Part shown: positions 27,143 through 36,327 of the stretch, piece by piece | Layout of the letters: every line of letters begins with the position of its first letter | How positions within the stretch are numbered: position 1 is the stretch's first letter | NCBI RefSeq assembly: GCF_900103985.1 | Contig: NZ_FNIE01000002.1 | Coordinates: 186,001 to 250,000, forward strand | Reading direction: 5' to 3' | DNA: 64,000 bases | DNA from: Actinacidiphila guanduensis | GTDB taxonomy: Bacteria > Actinomycetota > Actinomycetes > Streptomycetales > Streptomycetaceae | Translations under genes and position numbers: made by a program | The notes under the pieces: generated by a model | Databases searched by the model: none | Told to the model about the DNA's origin: nothing | The model's input: the letters and a program-made list of their open reading frames with translations, nothing else

Positions 27143-28444
27143 TCAGCCCTCTTCGTGTTCCACGTGGAACATCGCCGGATGTTCCACGTGGAACATCGCG
27201 CCCGCCACCATCGCGTAGATGAGCGCGAGACTGACGACCAGCGAGGCCAAGCGCCCGTCCTGCGGCAGGATCAGCGCGGCCACGGCCGCCGCGCCCACGA
27301 ACGAGACGTTGAAGAAGACGTCGTAGAGGGAGAAGACCCGGCCCCGGTAGGCGTCGTCCACCTGTGTCTGCACCACCGTGTCCGTGGCGATCTTCGCGCC
27401 CTGGACGGTGACGCCGAGGACGAAGGCCGCCAGCAGCATCGGCGCGGTCCGGAACGGCAGCGCCAAGGGCGGCAGCAGCACCGCGGAGGCCGCCGCGCAG
27501 CCGGTGATCCAGCCGGAGGTGCCGAATCGCCGGGTCGCCCATGGGGTCACGAGAGCGGCGACGAGGAAGCCCGCGGCCGACAGGCCCAGCGCCAGGCCGA
27601 GCAGCCGGAGCCCGGCGTCGGTGTCGTCCGGGTCGGACCAGGCGTAGCGGCAGAGCATCAGCAGGGTGACGGTCAGGGCTCCGTAGCAGAAGCGCATGGC
27701 CGTCATCGCGGACAGCGCCTGCCGGGCGGCGGGGCGCCGGGCGAGGTGGCCCAGCCCCTCGCCCAGGCCCCGGGCGGTGCCCGCGAGTTCGGTGCGTACG
27801 CGGGCGCGTCCAGGCAGCCGGTCCGGGCCGAGCAGGTCGCGGCCGAGGGTGAGCGCTGACAGGCCGGCGCACAGGTAGAGCGCCGCGCCCAGCAGCACTG
27901 TGGCGGCGTCGGCGCCCGCGCCCGAGGAGAGGAAGAGGTGCACGACGAAGGCGGCGCCCCCGCCCGCGGAGGCCGCCAGCGTGCCCGCGGTCGGCGACAC
28001 GGAGTTCGCCGTCACCAGTTGCTCCTCGCCCACCACCCGGGGCAGCGCGGCCGACAGCCCGGCGAGGACGAAGCGGTTGACCCCGGTCACCGACAGGGCG
28101 GAGAGGTAGAAGAGCCAGTCCGGCACATGCAGCAGGATCAGTGCCGCGGTGCCGCAGGACAGGACCGCCCGCAGCAGGTTGCAGAAGAGCAGCACCTGGC
28201 GCCGCCGCCAGCGGTCGAGCAGCACACCGGTGAACGGGCCGAGCAGCGAGTACGGCAGCAGCAGGACGGCCATCGCCGAGGCGACCGCGCCGGCGGACGC
28301 CTGCTTCTCCGGGGAGAAGACGACGTAGGCGGCGAGCGCGACCTGGAAGACGCCGTCGGAGAGTTGGGAGAGCAGCCGCACCGCCAGCAGCCGCCGGAAG
28401 TCCGGCAGCCGCAGCAGCGTACGGAGGTCGCGCAGGAAACCCAT
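27143..28444 (-). CDS. MFS transporter
   Basis: The 433-residue protein has about 12 hydrophobic segments, a charged N-terminus MGFLRDLRTLLRLPDFRRLL and the MFS loop motif GVLLDRWRRRQVLLF (about residues 76-90) between helices 2 and 3. It is likely a proton-driven exporter of unknown substrate. Start ATG 28442-28444 is chosen because GAGGG lies 7 nt upstream; an ATG two codons earlier is too close. The last 20 residues contain MFHVEH twice, encoded by two parS sites. It is downstream of ino1, past a terminator. Confidence 0.88.
   Translation of the reverse strand: MGFLRDLRTLLRLPDFRRLLAVRLLSQLSDGVFQVALAAYVVFSPEKQASAGAVASAMAVLLLPYSLLGPFTGVLLDRWRRRQVLLFCNLLRAVLSCGTAALILLHVPDWLFYLSALSVTGVNRFVLAGLSAALPRVVGEEQLVTANSVSPTAGTLAASAGGGAAFVVHLFLSSGAGADAATVLLGAALYLCAGLSALTLGRDLLGPDRLPGRARVRTELAGTARGLGEGLGHLARRPAARQALSAMTAMRFCYGALTVTLLMLCRYAWSDPDDTDAGLRLLGLALGLSAAGFLVAALVTPWATRRFGTSGWITGCAAASAVLLPPLALPFRTAPMLLAAFVLGVTVQGAKIATDTVVQTQVDDAYRGRVFSLYDVFFNVSFVGAAAVAALILPQDGRLASLVVSLALIYAMVAGAMFHVEHPAMFHVEHEEG
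27157..27170. other. parS: parS site in the MFS gene tail (first)
   Basis: GTTCCACGTGGAAC, encoding FHVE on the minus strand near the C-terminus of the transporter. Confidence 0.92.
27181..27194. other. parS: parS site in the MFS gene tail (second)
   Basis: GTTCCACGTGGAAC, 24 bp (start to start) from the previous site, in the same frame; it encodes the first MFHVEH of the tail. Confidence 0.92.
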
Positions 28445-28466
28445 GGTCATACCCTCACACGCCGCA

Positions 28467-28497
28467 TGGGGCCCCGGGGATGCACCCCGGGGCCCCA
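28467..28497 (-). terminator. Terminator after ino1
   Basis: TGGGGCCCCGGGG (28467-28479) and CCCCGGGGCCCCA (28485-28497) give a perfect 13-bp stem with a 5-nt loop, between the ino1 stop and the start of the MFS gene. Each arm is also partly self-complementary. Confidence 0.7.
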
Positions 28498-28573
28498 CAT
28501 GGATGTGCCGGCGACGCGCCTTGCGCTGAGGGCCTCCCCGAGAGGTCCCAGTGGCGAGGGCGGCGCGGCGGAC

Positions 28574-29656
28574 TCAGCGCTCGACGTCGCCGCGGATGAA
28601 CTTCTCCACGTTCTCGCGCGCCTCGTCGTCGAAGTACTGCACCGGCGGGGACTTCATGAAGTAGGAGGACGCCGACAGGATCGGGCCGCCGATGCCGCGG
28701 TCCTTGGCGATCTTCGCGGCGCGCAGCGCGTCGATGATGACGCCGGCGGAGTTCGGGGAGTCCCAGACCTCGAGCTTGTACTCCAGGTTCAGCGGGACGT
28801 CGCCGAACGCGCGGCCCTCCAGGCGGACGTAGGCCCACTTGCGGTCGTCGAGCCACTGGACGTAGTCGGACGGGCCGATGTGGACGTTCTTCGCGCCCAG
28901 GTCGCGGTCCGGGATCTGCGAGGTGACGGCCTGCGTCTTGGAGATCTTCTTGGACTCCAGGCGCTCGCGCTCGAGCATGTTCTTGAAGTCCATGTTGCCG
29001 CCGACGTTCAGCTGCATGGTGCGCTCCAGGACCACACCGCGGTCCTCGAAGAGCTTGGCCAGCACGCGGTGCGTGATGGTGGCGCCGACCTGGGACTTGA
29101 TGTCGTCGCCGACGATCGGGACGCCCGCCTCGGTGAACTTGTCCGCCCACTCCTTGGTGCCGGCGATGAAGACCGGCAGCGCGTTGACGAAGGCGACCTT
29201 GGCGTCGATGGCGCACTGCGCGTAGAACTTGGCGGCGTCCTCGGAGCCGACCGGCAGGTAGCAGACGAGGACGTCGACCTTGCGGTCCTTGAGGATCTGC
29301 ACGACGTCGACCGGGGCCTCGTCGGACTCCTCGATGGTCTCGCGGTAGTACTTGCCGAGGCCGTCCAGGGTGTGGCCGCGCTGCACGGTGACACCGGTCT
29401 GCGGGACGTCCGCGATCTTGATGGTGTTGTTCTCGCTCGCCCCGATGGCGTCCGCGAGGTCGAGGCCGACCTTCTTCGCGTCCACATCGAACGCGGCGAC
29501 GAACTCGACGTCGCGCACGTGGTAGTCGCCGAACTGCACGTGCATGAGACCAGGCACCTTGCTGTCCGGGTCGGCGTCCTTGTAGTACTCGACGCCCTGC
29601 ACGAGCGACGTGGCGCAGTTGCCCACCCCGACGATGGCTACGCGAACCGAACCCAT
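28574..29656 (-). CDS. ino1: Inositol-3-phosphate synthase
   Basis: The 360-residue protein starts [21 protein letters not shown] with an NAD-binding GVGNCA, then [40 protein letters not shown] and [14 protein letters not shown], all typical of the actinobacterial and archaeal myo-inositol-1-phosphate synthase clade. It converts glucose 6-phosphate to inositol 3-phosphate for phosphatidylinositol and mycothiol. The ATG has AAGGAG 9 nt upstream. It lies 71 bp after the PadR gene on the same strand, so the regulator probably controls it. Confidence 0.95.
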   Translation of the reverse strand: MGSVRVAIVGVGNCATSLVQGVEYYKDADPDSKVPGLMHVQFGDYHVRDVEFVAAFDVDAKKVGLDLADAIGASENNTIKIADVPQTGVTVQRGHTLDGLGKYYRETIEESDEAPVDVVQILKDRKVDVLVCYLPVGSEDAAKFYAQCAIDAKVAFVNALPVFIAGTKEWADKFTEAGVPIVGDDIKSQVGATITHRVLAKLFEDRGVVLERTMQLNVGGNMDFKNMLERERLESKKISKTQAVTSQIPDRDLGAKNVHIGPSDYVQWLDDRKWAYVRLEGRAFGDVPLNLEYKLEVWDSPNSAGVIIDALRAAKIAKDRGIGGPILSASSYFMKSPPVQYFDDEARENVEKFIRGDVER

Positions 29657-29727
29657 ACCGGTTGCTCCTTGTGAAATCGTCACGCGGTTCCCCGATCGCC
29701 GGGTCGGCCGCCGTTCTCTTGGTTGTT

Positions 29728-30318
29728 TTAGTCGTCCCGCTCGCCGGCCCGGCGCTCGGTGCGCCCGGCCCGCTCGGTCTCGATCAGCTCGTTGAGCCAC
29801 CGGACCTCGCGCTCGACCGACTCCATGCCGTGCCGCTGCAGCTCGAGGGTGTAGCCGTCGAGCCGGTCCCGGGTGCGCGCGAGCGAGGCGCGCATCCGCT
29901 CCAGACGCTCCTCCAGGCGGCTGCGCCGCCCTTCGAGGACACGCATCCGGACGTCCTTCGACGTCTGGCCGAAGAAGGCGAAGCGGGCGGCGAAGTGCTC
30001 GTCCTCCCAGGCGTCCGGCCCCGAGGCGGCGAGCAGCTCCTCGAAGTGCTCCTTGCCGGAGGCCGTCAGCCGGTAGACGATCTTCGCCCGCCGGCCGGCG
30101 AGGGCCGTGGCCGGCGGGTCTCCCTCCGGCACCGACTCCTCGACCAGCCACCCCTGGGCGACCAGCGTCTTCAGGCAGGGATAGAGACTGCCGTAGCTGA
30201 AGGCGCGGAACACCCCGAGCGAGGTGTTGAGCCGCTTGCGCAGCTCGTAGCCGTGCATCGGGGACTCACGCAGCAGGCCGAGGACAGCGAACTCGAGGAT
30301 TCCGGATCGCTTGCTCAA
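29728..30318 (-). CDS. PadR family transcriptional regulator
   Basis: From the TTG at 30316-30318 the protein has 196 residues. The winged-helix domain is at the N-terminus ([45 protein letters not shown]), followed by a Vir_C-like helical region rich in Arg and Glu ([21 protein letters not shown]) that mediates dimerisation. The TTG starts the conserved part; longer frames would read through the operator at 30353-30373. It precedes ino1 and probably controls its own operon through that palindrome. Confidence 0.88.
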   Translation of the reverse strand: MSKRSGILEFAVLGLLRESPMHGYELRKRLNTSLGVFRAFSYGSLYPCLKTLVAQGWLVEESVPEGDPPATALAGRRAKIVYRLTASGKEHFEELLAASGPDAWEDEHFAARFAFFGQTSKDVRMRVLEGRRSRLEERLERMRASLARTRDRLDGYTLELQRHGMESVEREVRWLNELIETERAGRTERRAGERDD

Positions 30319-30662
30319 CCCCTCGTCCCCTCGTCTCGTGGTGTCTCGGCCTGATGTATCGAGTCGATACATCGTGACGATAGAACGGCCCGAGACATCA
30401 ACGCAAGGTCGACCCCGGTGACCGGCGTCACATCCGCGAACCTGTGAACGGCCAACTGTCCGGTTTGCGATGGATGTTCGCGCGGATCGACTTTTGACCG
30501 TGCGTACTCTGTTCGCCATGCAGAGCACCGGGAACCCTGTGGCGCCAGGCGGCGTCATGATCCTTGGTGCGGTGCGGCCGAATCCGGCCGCGCGAAGGGG
30601 GACCCGACCGCAATGTCATCGATGCCTGCAGGCAGTCCCGCCTGTCGAGGAGTAGCTGTTCA
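30319..30662. other. Divergent padR/PBP regulatory region
   Basis: The 344 bp between the divergent PadR and PBP genes hold the palindromic operator at 30353-30373 close to padR. An imperfect inverted repeat (ATCCGCGAAC near 30432 and GTTCGCGCGGAT near 30477) may be a second regulatory element. TTGACC at 30495-30500 could be a -35 for the PBP gene, but no good -10 follows. No gene was recognised. Confidence 0.55.
30353..30373. promoter_or_regulatory. Probable PadR operator
   Basis: A perfect 21-bp palindrome with arms GATGTATCGA and TCGATACATC around a single central G, 35 bp upstream of the padR start codon. It contains the ATGT...ACAT ends usual for PadR operators, though with an 11-bp rather than the more usual 8-bp centre. 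Confidence 0.7.
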
Positions 30663-33407
30663 ATGAGCGAGCACCGTCGCAAGCCGCCGCAGTCGCCATC
30701 CGGCGGCCGTGCTGCCGCCCGACGCGGGGGACAGCCGCCGACGCCCCCTCCCTCCGGTGGTGGACGGCGCGCCGCCGGCCCGGCGAGCGGGGGGTCCTCC
30801 GCAGCAGGCCCCCGCTCGACGGGCTCCCGCTCCGGCGGGTACGCCGACGGCCCGCCGTCCGCCGCGTCCGGCGCCGGTACGGGCCCGGCCTCGGGCGACC
30901 AGCCCTACGAGGGCCGGGCCGCCGCCCGCCGCGCCGCCCAGGGCCGCGGCGGCGGCAGCCGCCGCAGGGCCGGCGCGGGCAGCGGGCCCGGCGGGACCGG
31001 CCCGGGCGGCCGCGGCCCCGGTCGCGGCCCCGGCAAGAAGCGGTTCATCGACTACCCGCGGTTCGGCAAGGAGGGCTGGCGCCGCTGGATGCCCTCCTGG
31101 CGCCAGGTGACCGCGGTGTTCGTCGGCTTCGTCGGCACCATCATCGGCGTGGCGGGCATCGCCTACGCCATGGTGGACATCCCCGACGTCAACAAGATCG
31201 CCACCGCGCAGAACAACGTCTACTACTGGGCGGACGGCACCCGGATGGTCGCGGCCGGCGGCAGCCAGGTGAACCGGCAGAACATCACCTACGACCAGAT
31301 CCCCAAGGCGATGCGCTACGCGGTGATCTCGGCCGAGAACAAGACCTTCGAGACGGACAAGGGCGTCGACCCGATGGGTATCGCCCGCGCGCTGTACAAC
31401 ATGGCCCGCGGCGGCGAGACCCAGGGCGGCTCGACGATCACCCAGCAGTACGTGAAGAACTCCATGCTCGACCAGTCGCAGACGGTCAGCCGCAAGTTCA
31501 AGGAGCTCTTCATCTCGATCAAGGTCGGTGCGAAGGTCAGCAAGGACGACATCATCACCGGCTACCTGAACACCTCGTACTTCGGCCGCGGCGCCTACGG
31601 CATCCAGGCCGCCGCGCAGACGTACTACGGGGTCAACGCCGAGCAGCTCGACCCCAGCCAGTGCGCGGTGCTCGCGGCCCTGCTCAAGGGCCCGACGTAC
31701 TACGACCCGAACGGCAACACCGGCATCGACCCGGCGGCGACCGCGGCGGCGAACACCGCCCGGGCGAAGTTCCGCTGGGCCTCGATCCTCGACAACGAGG
31801 TCAGGTTCGGCCACATGTCGGCGAGCGAGCGGGCGAAGTACACCAAGTTCCCGATGCCGCAGGGCCCCAAGGCGCAGGTCGGCATGACCGGGCAGATCAG
31901 CTACCTGGTGGCGACGGCCAACCAGTACGTCGAGCAGCACTCCAAACCGCAGATCACCGCCCAGGACCTGGACCGCGGCGGCTACCAGATCTACACGACG
32001 TTCAAGAAGAAGGACGTCGACGCCCTGAACCAGGCCGTCGACAAGGTCCGCAAGAAGAACATCAAACCCGGCGGCTCGCACCCCTACCTGGGCTCGGACC
32101 CCCAGTACAAGGGCACGGACGCGGATTCCAATGTGCAGTTCGGCGCCGCGTCGGTGGTGCCGGGCGACGGCGCGATCGTGGCCATCTACGGCGGCGCCGG
32201 CTACGAGCACAACGAGTTCAACAACAACGCCGACACCTCCGGTGTCCCGGTCGGATCGACGTTCAAGCCCTTCGTGCTCACCGCGGCCATGACGTACGGC
32301 ACGAACCACAGCGGCGGCAAACCGATCACGCCGGACAGCAAGTACAACGCCGACGACGAGATCGTGATCAAGGACCACAACGGGCAGCCGGTCCTCGACA
32401 AGGACGGGCAGCCGTTCCGGCAGAAGAACGAGGACAACTCGATGCCCGGCTACCTCACCTTGAAGGTGGCCATGCAGAACTCGATCAACAGCCCGTTCGT
32501 CCAGCTCGGCGAGGACGTCGGCCTGGACAAGGTGAGGGCCACCGCGATCAAGGCCGGCCTGCTGAACAACGACAGCATGGCCTCGCTGGTGCCCTCGTTC
32601 TCCATCGGCACCTCGACACCGAGCGCGATCCGCATGGCCGACGCCTACGCCACCTTCGCCAAGTCCGGCGTCCAGGTCGACCCGTACTCCGTCACCCGGG
32701 TCCAGCACGACGGCAACGACGTGGCCGGCTTCCAGAAGCCCAAGCCGCACCAGGTCTTCGACCCGAACATCGCCAACACCGTGACCAACGTGCTGCAGAA
32801 CGTGGTCCAGCACGGCACCGGTACGGTGGCGCTCGGCCTGCACCGCACCGCGGCCGGCAAGACGGGTACCACCGACAGCCCCGGCGGCACCCGGTCCGCC
32901 TGGTTCGACGGCTACACCCCGCAGCTGTCCACCACGGTCGTGATGTTCCGGCAGGACACCAAGAAGAAGGAGCTGCTGCCGATGTCCGGCACCGGCGGCA
33001 ACTCCTCCGTGCACGGTGGTGACATCCCGGCGACGATCTGGACCGACTACATGAAGGTCGCGCTCGGCGGGATGCCCGACGCCGGCTTCCCGAAGGCGAC
33101 GAAGATCGGCCCGCCGCAGAACGAGCCCGGCGCCCCGCTGCCGACGCCCACGATGACCGCGACGCCGACCGTCACCACGCCGCCGCCGAGCACGACGCCG
33201 CCGCCGGCCACCACCACGCCGCCGGCGACCACGCCGCCGGCCAGCCCGACCGACACCTACACCCCGCCGTGCGGCCTGTTCTGCTCCTCCAACGGCGGCG
33301 GGAACGGCGGCCCGACCTCCTCGCCGACCACCACCGCGCCCACTGGCACCAGCAACGGAGGGGGCACCGGCGGGAAGGGGCCGGGCGGCGGGGGCGGCAC
33401 CCCGTAG
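30663..33407 (+). CDS. Class A penicillin-binding protein (bifunctional peptidoglycan synthase)
   Basis: The 914-residue protein has a disordered cytoplasmic N-terminus of 125 residues, a membrane anchor near 151-170, a GT51 transglycosylase domain with AENKTFETDKGVD and QGGSTITQQYVKN (about 254), and a transpeptidase domain with STFK (about 531), SINSPF (SxN, about 606) and KTGTT (about 731). The C-terminus is a Pro/Thr and then Gly-rich wall-side tail with a CGLFC pair. It polymerises and cross-links lipid II. Start ATG 30663 with GAGGAG upstream. It heads a block of wall and membrane glycosyl genes. Confidence 0.95.
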   Translation: MSEHRRKPPQSPSGGRAAARRGGQPPTPPPSGGGRRAAGPASGGSSAAGPRSTGSRSGGYADGPPSAASGAGTGPASGDQPYEGRAAARRAAQGRGGGSRRRAGAGSGPGGTGPGGRGPGRGPGKKRFIDYPRFGKEGWRRWMPSWRQVTAVFVGFVGTIIGVAGIAYAMVDIPDVNKIATAQNNVYYWADGTRMVAAGGSQVNRQNITYDQIPKAMRYAVISAENKTFETDKGVDPMGIARALYNMARGGETQGGSTITQQYVKNSMLDQSQTVSRKFKELFISIKVGAKVSKDDIITGYLNTSYFGRGAYGIQAAAQTYYGVNAEQLDPSQCAVLAALLKGPTYYDPNGNTGIDPAATAAANTARAKFRWASILDNEVRFGHMSASERAKYTKFPMPQGPKAQVGMTGQISYLVATANQYVEQHSKPQITAQDLDRGGYQIYTTFKKKDVDALNQAVDKVRKKNIKPGGSHPYLGSDPQYKGTDADSNVQFGAASVVPGDGAIVAIYGGAGYEHNEFNNNADTSGVPVGSTFKPFVLTAAMTYGTNHSGGKPITPDSKYNADDEIVIKDHNGQPVLDKDGQPFRQKNEDNSMPGYLTLKVAMQNSINSPFVQLGEDVGLDKVRATAIKAGLLNNDSMASLVPSFSIGTSTPSAIRMADAYATFAKSGVQVDPYSVTRVQHDGNDVAGFQKPKPHQVFDPNIANTVTNVLQNVVQHGTGTVALGLHRTAAGKTGTTDSPGGTRSAWFDGYTPQLSTTVVMFRQDTKKKELLPMSGTGGNSSVHGGDIPATIWTDYMKVALGGMPDAGFPKATKIGPPQNEPGAPLPTPTMTATPTVTTPPPSTTPPPATTTPPATTPPASPTDTYTPPCGLFCSSNGGGNGGPTSSPTTTAPTGTSNGGGTGGKGPGGGGGTP

Positions 33408-33429
33408 CGTCCCCCCCCGCACGTTTATC

Positions 33430-33465
33430 CGACAGGCCCCGTGGCACAGCCCGCGGGGCCTGTCG
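33430..33465 (+). terminator. Terminator after the PBP gene
   Basis: CGACAGGCCCCG (33430-33441) pairs with CGGGGCCTGTCG (33454-33465) in a perfect 12-bp stem with a 12-nt loop, 22 bp after the stop codon. Confidence 0.7.
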
Positions 33466-33562
33466 CGTCGAAGGGGCGCCCGCGGCTCCCCGAGCGCCCC
33501 CGGCCCGGCCGACTGCGGCCCGGGGCTTAGGCCCGCACAGCCCCGTACGGCAGGATGGCGCC

Positions 33563-35032
33563 ATGACGAGCGTTCGCCACCGCGAAGAGGACGACCGGCG
33601 GGACATCCCCGTGCGCCCCACGGACGACGATCCGCTGGCCGCGACGGGCAGCGAGTTCATCGGCGGCCCCGCCGGCCGGTGGGCGCGCTCCGGCCACCGC
33701 TGGTGGAACCCGCTGCGGGTGATGGTCCTGGTGGTCGTCGGCATGTTCGCCCTCGGCATGGTGCAGAAGGCGAGTTGCTACTCCACCGGCTGGTTCCAGG
33801 CCGGCGACGGGCAGTACATCCACGCCTGCTACTCCGACATCCCGCACCTGTACACCCAGCGCGGCTTCGCCGCCGACCTGGTGCCGTACTTCGACAAGAT
33901 CCCCGTCTCGCTCAGCCAGAACGGCGACATCCACTACCTGGAGTACCCGGTGCTCACCGGGCTCTTCATGGAGGTCGCCTCCTGGCTCACCCCGGCCGGC
34001 ACCGACCCGCACAGCGCCCAGGTGTACTGGCTGGTGAACGCCGGGATGCTGATGATCTGCGCGGTCGTGCTCGTGGTCTGCGTGGCCAGGACCAACCGGC
34101 GGCGCCCCTGGGACGGCCTGTTCGTCGCCCTGTCCCCCGCGCTGGCGCTGACCGCCACGATCAACTGGGACCTGTTCGCCGTCGCGCTGGCCGCCGCCGG
34201 CCTGATGCTCTGGTCGCGCGGCCGCCCGGGCTGGGCCGGCGTCCTGATCGGCCTGGCCACCGCCGCCAAGCTCTACCCGGTGCTGCTGCTCGGCGCGCTG
34301 TTCGTCCTGTGCCTGCGGGCCGGGCGGCTGCGGCAGTTCGGCGCGGCGCTGGGCGCGGCGGCCGGCGCCTGGTTCGTGGTGAACCTGCCGGTGATCGCCT
34401 TCGCCCCGCACGGCTGGGCGCAGTTCTATTCCTTCAGCCAGTCCCGCACCACGGACTACGGCTCGCTGTGGCTGATCATCAAGGAGCGCTCCGGCGACTC
34501 GCTGAGCGGGGTGAACGAGTACGGCACCGCGCTGATGCTGCTGCTGTGCGTCGGCATCGCCGCCCTCGCGCTGTACGCCCCGCGCCGGCCCCGGGTCGGC
34601 CAGATGGCCTTCCTCGTGGTGGCCGCGCTGCTGGTCAGCAACAAGGTCTACTCCCCGCAATACGTGCTCTGGTTGCTGCCGCTGGCCGTGCTCGCCCGGC
34701 CCCGCTGGCGCGACCTGCTGATCTGGCAGGCCGCCGAGGTGCTGTACTTCCTGGGCATCTGGTACCGGCTGGCCTACGTCACCGGCCCCAAGCACCACGG
34801 GCTGACCGCCGACGCCTATCACCTGGCGATCGGCATCCACCTGCTCGGCGTGCTCTACCTCTGCGCCCTGGTGGTGCGCGACATCCTGCTGCCGGACTAC
34901 GACGTGCTGCGGCAGGACGGTGCCGACGACCCGGCCGGCGGCGTGCTCGACGGGGCCCGGGACGTCTTCACGCTGGGCGCCCCCGCGCACGAGCCGCGGC
35001 ACGCGGGCAGCGGCGGCGAGCAGGGCCTCTGA
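33563..35032 (+). CDS. Polytopic glycosyltransferase, GT87 / DUF2029 family (mannosyltransferase-like)
   Basis: The 489-residue protein has about ten membrane helices. Between helices 1 and 2 is a long outside loop with CYSDIPHLYTQRGFAADLVPY and HYLEYPVLTGLF, typical of polyprenyl-phosphate-dependent mannosyltransferases related to PimE. It also has SPALALTATINWDLFAVALAA and NKVYSPQYVLWLLPL. It probably transfers a sugar to a lipid or wall acceptor outside the cell; the substrate is unknown. Start ATG 33563. It follows the PBP gene (terminator between) and converges with the racemase-like gene. Confidence 0.85.
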   Translation: MTSVRHREEDDRRDIPVRPTDDDPLAATGSEFIGGPAGRWARSGHRWWNPLRVMVLVVVGMFALGMVQKASCYSTGWFQAGDGQYIHACYSDIPHLYTQRGFAADLVPYFDKIPVSLSQNGDIHYLEYPVLTGLFMEVASWLTPAGTDPHSAQVYWLVNAGMLMICAVVLVVCVARTNRRRPWDGLFVALSPALALTATINWDLFAVALAAAGLMLWSRGRPGWAGVLIGLATAAKLYPVLLLGALFVLCLRAGRLRQFGAALGAAAGAWFVVNLPVIAFAPHGWAQFYSFSQSRTTDYGSLWLIIKERSGDSLSGVNEYGTALMLLLCVGIAALALYAPRRPRVGQMAFLVVAALLVSNKVYSPQYVLWLLPLAVLARPRWRDLLIWQAAEVLYFLGIWYRLAYVTGPKHHGLTADAYHLAIGIHLLGVLYLCALVVRDILLPDYDVLRQDGADDPAGGVLDGARDVFTLGAPAHEPRHAGSGGEQGL

Positions 35033-35130
35033 ACGGGCGCGCAGGGGCGCCCGGGAGGCCCGTACGAGCCCGTACGAGGCTCCGCAGGCGCCCGCGGAAG
35101 CCCATGGAGGCCCACTGAGGACCGCAGAAC

Positions 35131-35171
35131 CGAGAAGGCGGCCACCCCTTGCCGGGGCGGCCGCCTTCTCG
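35131..35171. terminator. Bidirectional terminator between GT87 and the racemase-like gene
   Basis: CGAGAAGGCGGCC (35131-35143) pairs perfectly with GGCCGCCTTCTCG (35159-35171), and CCCC/GGGG extends the stem inside. It lies between two convergent genes. Confidence 0.75.
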
Positions 35172-35223
35172 TCTCCGCGGGCGTACGGGCCTCCCGCGGG
35201 CGGACCCGCCGGCCCGGTCGGGC

Positions 35224-36264
35224 TCAGACCGACTGGCGGTCCACCACGCGGTCGAACTGCGTGGTGGTGTGCCGCAGGTGCGCGACCAGCTCGTCGCCCA
35301 CCGCGGGCGGCGCAACGTCGCCCGGCAGGAAGAGGATCGAGACCTGCATGTGGGGCGGCTCGGCGAACCAGCGCTGCTTGCCCGCCCACACGAAGGGCGA
35401 CAGGTTCCGGTTCACCGTGGCCAGGCCCGCCCGGGCCACGCCCTTGGCGCGCGGCATCAGTCCGTGCACCGCCTTGGGCGCCTCCAGGCCCACGCCGTGC
35501 GAGGTGCCGCCGGCCACGACCACCAGGTGCCCGTCGGCGGCCGCCTTCTCCTGCCGGTAGCCGTACCGCTCGCCCTTGGCGATGCGCGTGACGTCCAGCA
35601 CCGCACCCCGGTACTCGGTGGCGTCGTGGTCGCCCAGCCACATCAGGGTGCCGATCCGGGCCCGGAACCGGGTCTGCGGGAACTGCTGCTGCAGCGCCGC
35701 CAGTTCGGTGGCCTTCAGATGGCTGACGAACATCGTGTGCAGCGGCAGCCGGGCCGCGCGCAGCCGCTCCATCCAGGTGAAGACCTCCTCCACCGCGTCG
35801 CTGCCGTCGGGCCGGTCCAGCGGCAGGTGGATGGCGAAGCCCTCCAGGCGGACGTCGTCGATCGCCGTGTGCAGTTTGACCAGGTCGTCCTCGGCGACAC
35901 CGTGCCGGCGCATGGAGCTCATCACCTCGATGACCACCCGCGCGCCCACCAGGCCGCGCACGCCCTCCACCGAGGAGACCGAGCGGATCGCCCGGTCCGG
36001 CAGCGGCACCGGCTCCTCGCCGAGCCGGTAGGGGGTGAGCACGAGCAGGTCGCCGCCGAAGAAGTCCTTGATGCGGGCCGCCTCGTACGTCGTGCCGACC
36101 GCGAGCATGTCGGCGCGCAGCCGGGTCGCCTCGTCGGCGAGCCGTTCATGGCCGAAGCCGTAGCCGTTCCCCTTGCAGACCGGCACGATGCCGGGGAACT
36201 GGTCGACCACCGACTGCTGGTGGGCGCGCCAGCGGGCGGTGTCGACGTACAGGGTGAGCGCCAT
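35224..36264 (-). CDS. Alanine-racemase-like PLP protein
   Basis: The 346-residue protein has the fold-type III PLP lysine context PVCKGNGYGFGHERLADEAT (about residues 28-47), matching the KANAYGHG region of alanine racemases, and GLEAPKAVHGLMPRAKGVARAG farther on. Overall similarity to true Alr is modest, so it may be a racemase of another kind or a wall-associated relative. It lies 63 bp downstream of femX on the same strand, and beside a PBP, which suggests a task in peptidoglycan precursor supply. The ATG at 36262-36264 is the only good start. Confidence 0.75.
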   Translation of the reverse strand: MALTLYVDTARWRAHQQSVVDQFPGIVPVCKGNGYGFGHERLADEATRLRADMLAVGTTYEAARIKDFFGGDLLVLTPYRLGEEPVPLPDRAIRSVSSVEGVRGLVGARVVIEVMSSMRRHGVAEDDLVKLHTAIDDVRLEGFAIHLPLDRPDGSDAVEEVFTWMERLRAARLPLHTMFVSHLKATELAALQQQFPQTRFRARIGTLMWLGDHDATEYRGAVLDVTRIAKGERYGYRQEKAAADGHLVVVAGGTSHGVGLEAPKAVHGLMPRAKGVARAGLATVNRNLSPFVWAGKQRWFAEPPHMQVSILFLPGDVAPPAVGDELVAHLRHTTTQFDRVVDRQSV

Positions 36265-36327
36265 CGCCTGCTCAGGACCTTTCTGTTGGGGTACGCCCGG
36301 CTCCCGGCCGGGCGGAGCGCCGACCGG

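Noticed and set aside
28449..28451. ATG two codons upstream as start of the MFS gene
   Set aside because: The ribosome-binding site GAGGG abuts it at 1 nt; the next ATG has a proper 7-nt spacing.
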